The notes beneath the pieces were generated by a model, which saw nothing but the letters and a program-made list of their open reading frames with translations, did not search any database and was not told where the DNA came from. A DNA stretch of 5,659 bases from Candidatus Omnitrophota bacterium (GTDB taxonomy: Bacteria; Omnitrophota; Gorgyraeia; Gygaellales; Profunditerraquicolaceae). Positions 1 to 4,880 of the stretch are shown here, in pieces. Both the position numbers and the translations under genes were made by a program. Numbering within the stretch: the stretch's first letter is position 1; the number at the start of each line of letters is the position of its first letter. The stretch lies in contig JAGOIJ010000109.1 in NCBI GenBank assembly GCA_017995695.1, positions 1 to 5,659 on the forward strand. The letters run 5' to 3'.

Positions 1-187
1 GCGCATAACTAGAAAGGCTTTCCACAAATCTGCGCTGGCCCTCTGCATACAGCGTATCAAAGGCAAGAGATGATTTTCCTGAGCCGGAAAGCCCGGTGAC
101 CACAATAAAGGCATTGCGCGGGAGCGCAAGATCGATATTCTTAAGATTGTGCTCCTTAGCGCCTCTGATTATTATTTGATTTCCCAT
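1..187 (-). CDS. uvrA: UvrA, excinuclease ABC subunit A, N-terminal fragment (gene runs off the left edge)
   Basis: UvrA is the ATP-dependent damage-recognition subunit of the UvrABC nucleotide excision repair complex; it acts in the cytoplasm as a dimer and loads UvrB. Only the first 62 codons are inside the window, from ATG at 187. They read MGNQIIIRGAKEHNLKN near the start, the usual UvrA opening, followed by the Walker A motif GLSGSGKSS (about residues 33-41) and then AFDTLYAEGQRRFVESLSSYA, with LYAEGQRR diagnostic of UvrA. No stop interrupts the frame. The ribosome site is weak: TTGGAA about 9 nt before the ATG. The gene is separated from the small upstream gene by a stem-loop, so it probably has its own promoter. 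I found no convincing LexA-type box in the 67-base leader, although uvrA is SOS-regulated in many bacteria. The identification is secure; completeness and the zinc-finger and second ATPase domains cannot be judged. Confidence 0.95.
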   Translation of the reverse strand, partial: MGNQIIIRGAKEHNLKNIDLALPRNAFIVVTGLSGSGKSSLAFDTLYAEGQRRFVESLSSYA

Positions 188-208
188 TACTGTTATTCCA
201 AATTGTTC

Positions 209-237
209 AAACTATAAATATTTTCTAATAATGCCAA
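209..237 (-). promoter_or_regulatory. Candidate uvrA promoter (weak)
   Basis: On the minus strand TTGGCA (237 to 232) resembles a -35 box. It is followed by an AT-rich stretch containing TATAGT (216 to 211, spacer 15) or TAGTTT (214 to 209, spacer 17). The position, about 25-50 bases before the uvrA ATG, is right, but neither -10 option combines good sequence with good spacing. A perfect TATAAT lies further upstream at 255 to 250 but has no -35 at a usable distance. This is inference from sequence only. Confidence 0.25.
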
Positions 238-254
238 CGAGGATCCTGAATTAT

Positions 255-303
255 AAAAGGTAAGGAGGTTAAGAAACGCAACTCTTAACCTCCGCAACCT
301 TTT
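255..303 (-). terminator. Long stem-loop after the small basic-protein gene; probable (possibly bidirectional) intrinsic terminator
   Basis: An 11-bp perfect stem pairs 264-274 (GGAGGTTAAGA) with 283-293 (TCTTAACCTCC) around an 8-base loop. After a small internal bulge, a second 7-bp stem pairs 255-261 (AAAAGGT) with 297-303 (ACCTTTT). It starts 11 bases past the stop of the small gene at 314 and ends before the uvrA leader. On the minus strand the hairpin is followed by a modest T-rich run (TTACCTTTTATAATT); on the plus strand by CCTTTTTACG. No plus-strand gene ends here, so the useful direction is minus. The imperfect U-tract lowers confidence in strong termination. Confidence 0.7.
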
Positions 304-313
304 TACGTTGAGG

Positions 314-544
314 CTATTTTTTCCCGCCTCTTTTCATTTTGGCGCAGGAAACATCACCCTGCTTGTCCACAAAGTAGAGGTATCCCTCTTTCCTTTTAAT
401 GCCGCATTTCGCGACCTTTTTGGGGCTACCACCCTTTTTGCTACCTCTAGCCATCTTCGCGCAGGAAACGTCACCCTGCTTGTCAATGTAATAGAGATAA
501 CCTTTTTCTCTTTTTACTCCTACCTTCAGTAACTTTTGTGCCAT
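314..544 (-). CDS. Small, highly basic protein of two tandem near-identical units; function unknown
   Basis: This 76-residue protein has no function I can assign. It consists of two 28-residue units, residues 7-34 and 46-73, identical at 21 of 28 positions. The shared core is KR..GYLY..DKQGDVSCAKM.RG, joined by a Gly/Ser/Lys-rich linker and ending in a GGKK tail. Lys plus Arg make up 22 residues against 6 acidic ones, so it is strongly cationic and could bind nucleic acid or ribosomes (inference). Each unit carries one Cys in the same place (C28, C67), with an extra C47. There is no signal peptide or membrane segment. The ATG at 544 is supported by a strong Shine-Dalgarno (GAGAGGGGGTGA) ending 8 bases upstream. 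The duplication of conserved protein sequence, the good ribosome site and the following stem-loop make it a real gene rather than chance. I have a general memory of similar GYLYF-D-GD small proteins in candidate-phylum genomes, unverified. No clear promoter is visible upstream. Confidence 0.8.
   Translation of the reverse strand: MAQKLLKVGVKREKGYLYYIDKQGDVSCAKMARGSKKGGSPKKVAKCGIKRKEGYLYFVDKQGDVSCAKMKRGGKK
326..409 (-). repeat. Second intragenic repeat unit (codons 46-73) of the small basic protein
   Basis: This 84-base unit is the partner of 443-526; the two start 117 bases (39 codons) apart. Nucleotide similarity is highest over the DKQGDVSCAKM core, where plus-strand reads GCGCAGGAAACATCACCCTG here and GCGCAGGAAACGTCACCCTG in the partner. 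Differences are partly synonymous and partly conservative (Y/F, I/V), which is what an old in-frame duplication kept under selection would show. Confidence 0.85.
443..526 (-). repeat. First intragenic repeat unit (codons 7-34) of the small basic protein
   Basis: This is the N-terminal copy of the duplicated 28-codon unit, in frame with the partner at 326-409. Unit one differs from unit two at seven residues, of which V/I, Y/F and I/V are conservative and E-K versus K-E is a swapped pair. Confidence 0.85.
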
Positions 545-586
545 AGATTATGTCACCCCCTCTCTTTTTGTTATTTTTGTTTATCC

Positions 587-608
587 GCGGCGATGCTCAA
601 TACGCCGC
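587..608. other. Short GC-rich inverted repeat upstream of the small gene
   Basis: GCGGCG at 587-592 pairs with CGCCGC at 603-608 around a 10-base loop. It lies about 45 bases upstream of the small gene's ATG and could be an operator or a 5' leader hairpin, but six base pairs are little evidence. Confidence 0.2.
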
Positions 609-635
609 ACAACAAACTATGCTTACATAACTGCG

Positions 636-653
636 TGTCATTGCAAGGAGCAA
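636..653 (+). repeat. Left-end fragment of the palindromic repeat family (copy 1)
   Basis: TGTCATTGCAAGGAGCAA matches the left end of the complete element at 702-719 in 16 of 18 positions. No matching right end follows, so it is a solo or decayed end. The following bases can form a 7-bp stem (AGGAGCA 646-652 with TGCTCCT 668-674). Confidence 0.65.
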
Positions 654-672
654 ACTACTGCGCTTCATGCTC

Positions 673-690
673 CTCATGTCATTGCGAGGA
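673..690 (+). repeat. Left-end fragment of the palindromic repeat family (copy 2)
   Basis: CTCATGTCATTGCGAGGA is an 18-base perfect direct repeat of 698-715, 25 bases away. The match stops abruptly at GGA, so only the outer left arm is present, directly before the complete copy. Confidence 0.75.
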
Positions 691-701
691 ATACTCACTC
701 A

Positions 702-773
702 TGTCATTGCGAGGAGCGAAGCGACGAAGCAATCTATTTAGATTGCTTCGGGCTAAAGCCCTCGCAATGACAC
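702..773 (+). repeat. Complete palindromic MITE/REP-like element with terminal inverted repeats
   Basis: The ends are a perfect 13-bp inverted repeat: TGTCATTGCGAGG at 702-714 and CCTCGCAATGACA at 760-772. Inside is a second stem, CGAAGCAATCTA (725-736) with TAGATTGCTTCG (739-750), around a 2-base tip; the bases between the stems (AGCGAAGCGA against GGCTAAAGC) pair only partly. The whole therefore folds into one long bulged hairpin on either strand. It codes for no protein. From memory, the sequence type GTCATTGCGAGGAGCGAAGCGACGAAGCAATC recurs in intergenic DNA of many unrelated bacterial genomes; that memory is not checked here. Lying between nadX and the next gene, it may also act as a transcript 3' end or RNA-stabilising hairpin, though it lacks a U-tract. 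Confidence 0.85.
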
Positions 774-779
774 AGTAGC

Positions 780-802
780 CATGCGAGGTTCGAATGACAC
801 AG
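780..802 (+). repeat. Collapsed remnant of the palindromic repeat (copy 4)
   Basis: CATGCGAGG (780-788) resembles the left arm CATTGCGAGG with one base lost. It runs straight into TTCGAATGACACAG (789-802), which resembles the right end CTCGCAATGACACAG at 761-775 with one base lost. The interior is missing, as if the hairpin had been deleted between its arms. Confidence 0.5.
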
Positions 803-840
803 AAACGCTTTCGTTCATGCTCAATATTCACCTCATAGCA

Positions 841-1656
841 TCAAGAGCCAATCACTACAGGCGATAAGATCCTGCGCAACATCGCTGTCGCAGATAATAC
901 CGCTAAAAAACTTGTTTTTGGATTATCCGGATGCACGATATTATTGGTTGTAGTAACAACCACGCCTGCTGCCGATTCAACGCTGATCTCATGAATATTA
1001 CTGCGTAAGCAAGGCGAAGCAATAATGCGCACCTTGGTCTTCGTAAGGCCAACACCGGCTAAGCTCAATACCGCCGCAACATTAATATTTTGAGGGAAAA
1101 ACTTCACCGCCTGCTTGGCGGGACCATAAAATAACACAGTGTCTTTCTTAATCTTGTCTAATTGAACGTTCTTGCGCTCAAGATAGCGCACATTCTTAAA
1201 TGCCGCTGGGTTCTTGCGCGTCGTAAGCACCACGTTTGTTATCCGGCTTTCTGCGCAGGCCTTAACTGCGTCAATCCCCGAGATAGCGCCGCTGGGGATA
1301 TAGATTCGCGCCTTACGTTTCTGCGCAAGCGCATACAATGCCCGATAATGCTGCGCGATCCCCCCCACACTCATAATCATGACATCCTTACCACTTGCTA
1401 CAGCGTGTTTAGCGATCTGAAACGAACTATGTGCTGATGCCGCTTCAATGATGAGTTGCGATGATTGCAATAAAGAACTTAAGGAAGATTTTGCTAAACT
1501 GTTTTTCTTGGTCAATGCTCGGCTTAAGCCCTGCGCCTTAGAGCGATCAAGATCGAATAATGCAACAACCTTGGCTTCGCGAAAAAAAATCTTGGTTATA
1601 ATGTTAGCTAACGATGTTCCTATCGCGCCACAGCCAACAATCCCGATACGCAGCAT
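841..1656 (-). CDS. nadX: L-aspartate dehydrogenase (NadX type, DUF108 family)
   Basis: NadX oxidises L-aspartate with NAD(P)+ to iminoaspartate, the substrate of quinolinate synthase NadA, and so replaces the flavoenzyme NadB in de novo NAD synthesis. The 271-residue length is normal for the family. Residues 1-12 carry the dinucleotide-binding Rossmann motif GIVGCGAIG. PSGAISGIDA (121-130), FFPQNINVAA (186-195) and IHEISVESAAG (221-231) follow, with H222 in the place expected for the catalytic histidine. The ending NPKTSFLAVLSATAMLRRI is typical of the C-terminal aspartate dehydrogenase domain. The start at 1656 has a GGGGGAG ribosome site about 8 bases upstream, inside the end of the preceding gene, which stops only 2 bases before this ATG. 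It is the last gene of the operon; the palindromic repeats lie downstream. The main alternative is a related DUF108 oxidoreductase of other substrate range, because some homologues are not tested biochemically. Confidence 0.87.
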   Translation of the reverse strand: MLRIGIVGCGAIGTSLANIITKIFFREAKVVALFDLDRSKAQGLSRALTKKNSLAKSSLSSLLQSSQLIIEAASAHSSFQIAKHAVASGKDVMIMSVGGIAQHYRALYALAQKRKARIYIPSGAISGIDAVKACAESRITNVVLTTRKNPAAFKNVRYLERKNVQLDKIKKDTVLFYGPAKQAVKFFPQNINVAAVLSLAGVGLTKTKVRIIASPCLRSNIHEISVESAAGVVVTTTNNIVHPDNPKTSFLAVLSATAMLRRILSPVVIGS

Positions 1657-1658
1657 AC

Positions 1659-3611
1659 CTATTTTCTCCCCCTTGCTTCTTTCTTTAGGCTACTAATCAT
1701 CCCCAGGTTCTTATTAATAAATTTGCTATTAGGGAAAAGCTCATCCGCCCTCCTCCAAAAAAGGTAAGCAGAATAATAATCGTGACGTTTTAAATACAGA
1801 TTTCCCATATAACAAAGCGCATCGATATTTCCGGGGTCATATTCTAATACCTTCCCAAAAGCAAACCAGGCCTCTTCATCCTGTTTCTCTGACAGAGCGA
1901 TTATCCCCAGATAGAGCAAGGAACGAATATCGCGATGATTCAAACGCAAGCACGCCTTGGCGTGGGTCTTAGCTTGGGCGTACTCCTTTTTTTCAAAATA
2001 AATCGTCGCCATATTTGCATGCGGTAACGAAAAACGCGGATCAAGCTGTGCAGCATTCTGATAGGCGCGTAAAGCCTTCTGCTCATCTTTCTGCTTATAA
2101 TAAAGATGCCCCAGATTATTCCACACGATCGCCGATGCCGCGGTAACACCATAGCTGAGATCCTTCTTAATTAATTGGCCGAAACTAAACCCTGGATCGC
2201 GACCAGTCAACGCGGCACCATCAAGATTGTCGGCCTTAAGCTTCCCAGGAACAGCATCAAGCGCAGCAAATAGTTGCTGCTCGGCCTGCGCATACTTTTG
2301 GGTCTGTTCATACATATTTGCTAAATAAAGACGCGCATCAATTTTAAGAGGATCAAGCATCGCATCTTTATTAAAAATAACCGTGTCGCTTTTCCAAAAA
2401 GAGTTATTGTAGATAGTAAGCGGTATCCAAAACGAACTAAGCATAAGTATCGCTACAAGGAAGGCTTTCTTCGATCGTTCGAATAATCTTGCGAAGACAT
2501 AGCCCACCATGAGAAAGATCCCCATTGACGGCATATAAAACCACCATTCTGACATCGCTAAGCGCACTTCAAATTGGGAATATTTCAAAAACATTGCCTT
2601 TTGCACATACGAAAGCGCAATCAACGCCCACAGCACGCCTAGCCACCATACCGTCTTCTTCTTTCTTATGCTTATGATCATACCCATGCTTAATACGCCA
2701 ACGCACGACAAAATCAATAATACCTGGACGCTACCTAAAGAATGTATTGTTTCAATAACCCGATTTGCCTGCAAATTAAACGGTAAGATTAGCAACCGAA
2801 GGTACGTGAAAAAAATAGCGAAGAAATTAACTGTTTCAAGAGGCAATCCGAGCCGATGCTCGATCACGGAAACCTGAAGGGGTAACCCGAGGATGTTTGA
2901 CCGGGCATAGATATAGAAAATGGCCAGCAGCACAAATAGGGAAAGCTTGCGCGCAATAAGCAGCAGATTACGATTTGTGGCAACTGCGCAAAGCGCAATC
3001 AACGGGATATATAGTAAAGAATGCTCTTTAGCAAGGACAGCGCCCAAAAACGAAACCAGTGAAACAACATAATAGGCGCGCTTGTTATGATCAATATGTG
3101 ATAAGAAATAAATGATACTCAACAGCCCCAGCGCTGTACTCAAAAGATTGTCTCTTGTGCCAATAAAATTGACTGTAGCTGTTTGCAAAGGATGGATGAC
3201 GAATAGTAAAGCGCTGATAAGGGCAAGACGAAATTTCCTAAACAACTTAAGCAATAGAAAGAAAAAGAGGAAACCATTAAAAGCGTGTAAAAAGATGTTG
3301 GTTGCGTGATATCCAAACGGATAGTACCCCCACACGCTGTAATCGAGGGCATAACTGACGATTGCTAGCGGCCGGTAATAATAAATGGTGTTGTAGATGG
3401 CAAAATAAAAACTATTATTTTTAAAGATTTGAGGAAGGTAGCGGATATCCTTAATAAAGGAATTCTTAACCACCAGATACTTATCATCAAGGACAAAACC
3501 ATTACCCAGGGAATTAAAATACAAGAGAAATGACAACGCAACAAAAAATAACAGGACCAAAGCCAATTGAGTGCGTTTTTCAGTTAAGAATGTACTGTTG
3601 TCTAAAAACAT
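1659..3611 (-). CDS. Multi-spanning GT-C glycosyltransferase-like membrane protein with C-terminal TPR repeats (TMTC-like)
   Basis: This 650-residue protein has two parts. Residues 1-400 hold about ten or more hydrophobic segments, starting at 15-33. Residues 401-650 are soluble and carry TPR units at about 426-457, 493-525, 529-558, 562-593 and 596-627, several with the usual W/Y-G-Y-A spacing and DP ends. The first loop has GFVLDDKYLV (D42, D43), the acidic pair typical of GT-C enzymes. YRPLAIVSYALD (79-90), RDNLLSTALGLL (153-164), AKEHSLLYIP (194-203) and SEWWFYMPSMG (354-364) parallel motifs of eukaryotic TMTC O-mannosyltransferases. By that analogy it would move a sugar from a polyprenyl-phosphate donor to a protein on the outer face of the membrane, with TPRs facing the periplasm; donor and acceptor are unknown. 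Residues about 458-492 interrupt the TPR array. The ATG at 3611 shares its A with the panC stop (TAATG), with GGAG 8 bases upstream. Bacterial relatives are usually labelled only as TPR proteins. Confidence 0.8.
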   Translation of the reverse strand: MFLDNSTFLTEKRTQLALVLLFFVALSFLLYFNSLGNGFVLDDKYLVVKNSFIKDIRYLPQIFKNNSFYFAIYNTIYYYRPLAIVSYALDYSVWGYYPFGYHATNIFLHAFNGFLFFFLLLKLFRKFRLALISALLFVIHPLQTATVNFIGTRDNLLSTALGLLSIIYFLSHIDHNKRAYYVVSLVSFLGAVLAKEHSLLYIPLIALCAVATNRNLLLIARKLSLFVLLAIFYIYARSNILGLPLQVSVIEHRLGLPLETVNFFAIFFTYLRLLILPFNLQANRVIETIHSLGSVQVLLILSCVGVLSMGMIISIRKKKTVWWLGVLWALIALSYVQKAMFLKYSQFEVRLAMSEWWFYMPSMGIFLMVGYVFARLFERSKKAFLVAILMLSSFWIPLTIYNNSFWKSDTVIFNKDAMLDPLKIDARLYLANMYEQTQKYAQAEQQLFAALDAVPGKLKADNLDGAALTGRDPGFSFGQLIKKDLSYGVTAASAIVWNNLGHLYYKQKDEQKALRAYQNAAQLDPRFSLPHANMATIYFEKKEYAQAKTHAKACLRLNHRDIRSLLYLGIIALSEKQDEEAWFAFGKVLEYDPGNIDALCYMGNLYLKRHDYYSAYLFWRRADELFPNSKFINKNLGMISSLKKEARGRK

Positions 3612-4459
3612 TACAGGCGCTCCAAAACTGCGTTATCAATAAGCCTGGTCTTACCAATCCAGACTGCCAATACCACTAGGCATCGTTTCCCTACTTTCGA
3701 TAAAGGAGTGAACGTTTCCGCATTCACTATCGCACAATAATCGATTTTTGCCGACGGCTTTTCTTGAATCAACCGTTTCATCGCTCGAATTATGGTTTGC
3801 GCATTGTCAATACCATGACGCACCATACGCTTAGCCAATGTTAGGGCCTGGTATAAAACCACGGCATCCTGACGCTGTTTGAGACTAAGGTAGCGATTGC
3901 GCGAACTCATCGCTAAGCCATCGCGTTCTCGAACCGTTGGCATGACCCGTATCGCAAGAGGCATATTTAAATCAAGAACCAGGCGCTTAATAACAGCTAC
4001 CTGCTGCGCATCCTTTTGCCCAAAATAAGCGATATCTGGACGCACGATATTAAAGAGCTTTGTCACCACCGTTGCCACCCCACGAAAATGGCCAGGACGA
4101 AACTGCCCACACAAAACATTGGTTATATCAGCCACCTCGACAGTGGTCTTAAACGATTCGGGATACATCTCTAAAACATGCGGGTGGAAAATAACATCTA
4201 CCTTTTCTTTTTTGCACCATTGCGCATCTTTACGGAATGTCCGCGGATATCTTTTAAAATCTTCGCGCGGCCCGAACTGGGTTGGATTGACAAAAATACT
4301 TACCACCACGCAATCAACGTCTTTACGCGCCTGCTTCACTAAACTTACGTGGCCCTCATGCAACGCCCCCATGGTCGGCACAAGGCCAATAGTTTTACCA
4401 CGCTTTTTATATTTCTTAAGATAGCCTTGCAGCTGTTTGACGGTTTTAATTACCTTCAT
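3611..4459 (-). CDS. panC: Pantothenate synthetase (pantoate--beta-alanine ligase)
   Basis: PanC condenses pantoate and beta-alanine with ATP, through pantoyl-adenylate, to give pantothenate, the precursor of coenzyme A. The 282-residue product has the full nucleotidyltransferase signature set: VPTMGALHEGH (27-37, with the HxGH histidines H34 and H37), FVNPTQF (56-62), GHFRGVATVV (123-132), FGQKDAQQ (146-153) and RERDGLAMSSRN (177-188, the KMSKS-like loop). The end is the variable C-terminal domain. A TTG at 4465 would add two residues, but the ATG at 4459 is preferred because AAAGG sits 9 bases before it, whereas only 3 bases separate it from the TTG. The start overlaps the end of folK by 14 bases, and the TAA stop shares a base with the next gene's ATG, so it is coupled on both sides. 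Length and motifs are ordinary for the family. Confidence 0.96.
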   Translation of the reverse strand: MKVIKTVKQLQGYLKKYKKRGKTIGLVPTMGALHEGHVSLVKQARKDVDCVVVSIFVNPTQFGPREDFKRYPRTFRKDAQWCKKEKVDVIFHPHVLEMYPESFKTTVEVADITNVLCGQFRPGHFRGVATVVTKLFNIVRPDIAYFGQKDAQQVAVIKRLVLDLNMPLAIRVMPTVRERDGLAMSSRNRYLSLKQRQDAVVLYQALTLAKRMVRHGIDNAQTIIRAMKRLIQEKPSAKIDYCAIVNAETFTPLSKVGKRCLVVLAVWIGKTRLIDNAVLERL

Positions 4460-4880
4460 GATCAAGAACCTTTAGCATGTGCGGCGCGATTTCTTTCAGC
4501 GGCAGCAGCACAAAATCTCTTTCCTTCATCCGCGGATGCGGCACTACCAATTGCTCGTCACATATAATCTCTTGCCCATAGAAAAGAATATCTAAATCGA
4601 TAGTACGGGGCCCATTCTTGATCACCCGCCTCCTACCAAGATCTTTCTCAATAGTTTGCAAACCCCGTAACAAGGCATGCGCAGAAAGCTCCGTTGAAAT
4701 CTCAATCACCGCATTCAGAAAATTATTCTGGGCAGGACCGCCCTGTGGAGTGGTTTCGATAATAGAGGAACGTTTAGACACGCTCGTTTTGTCCAATCGG
4801 TTTATGCGTTCGATGGCGCTTTCGATATTCAATGCCCGATAACCCTCATTTGAACCTATGCCGATAAAACAAATCGTCAT
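4446..4880 (-). CDS. folK: 6-hydroxymethyl-7,8-dihydropterin pyrophosphokinase (HPPK)
   Basis: FolK transfers pyrophosphate from ATP to 6-hydroxymethyl-dihydropterin, making the substrate of dihydropteroate synthase in folate synthesis. The 144 residues are slightly short for a family of roughly 160, but all core parts are present. They are FIGIGSNEGYRALNIESAI at the N-terminus, PQGGPAQNNFLNAVIEI (45-61), and LGRRR (81-85) in the mobile loop. The Mg-binding signature GPRTIDLDILFYG (90-102) contains D95 and D97, and VPHPRMKERDFVLLPL (113-128) contains H115 and R121. As far as I recall, these four residues carry the same numbers in the E. coli enzyme. The ATG at 4880 shares its A with the TAA stop of the upstream aminotransferase gene (TAATG). 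No Shine-Dalgarno is seen at proper distance (AGAGGA is about 19 bases away), which suggests re-initiation after the upstream stop. It is a standalone domain, not fused to FolB or FolP. Confidence 0.96.
   Translation of the reverse strand: MTICFIGIGSNEGYRALNIESAIERINRLDKTSVSKRSSIIETTPQGGPAQNNFLNAVIEISTELSAHALLRGLQTIEKDLGRRRVIKNGPRTIDLDILFYGQEIICDEQLVVPHPRMKERDFVLLPLKEIAPHMLKVLDHEGN

Noticed and set aside
188..240. LexA/SOS box before uvrA
   Set aside because: I looked for CTGT-N8-ACAG and GAAC-N4-GTTC patterns; only half-sites (TTTGAAC, ACAG) are present.
308..532. A 74-codon plus-strand frame opposite the small basic gene
   Set aside because: It is the antisense shadow of the duplicated gene; its apparent internal repeat only mirrors that duplication, and the minus-strand frame has the strong ribosome site.
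536..778. An 80-codon plus-strand open frame across the repeat cluster
   Set aside because: It is mostly repeat sequence, has no ribosome site, and its peptide (Cys/His/Ser-rich, ending in translated repeat) looks like chance.
636..802. CRISPR array
   Set aside because: Repeats are unequal, fragmentary and irregularly spaced (41 then 25 bases), contain long internal palindromes typical of REP/MITE elements, and there are no uniform spacers or cas genes.
800..840. Intrinsic terminator right after nadX
   Set aside because: Only tiny pairings such as AACG/CGTT at about 804-815 are present, with no T-run; the palindromic element further downstream is the only strong hairpin.
4119..4424. A 101-codon plus-strand frame inside panC
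   Set aside because: It lies wholly within a clearly recognised panC on the other strand and has no features of its own.
4457..4465. TTG at 4465 as the panC start
   Set aside because: The ribosome site AAAGG is only 3 bases from the TTG but 9 bases from the ATG at 4459, and family proteins begin close to the MKVIKTV position.
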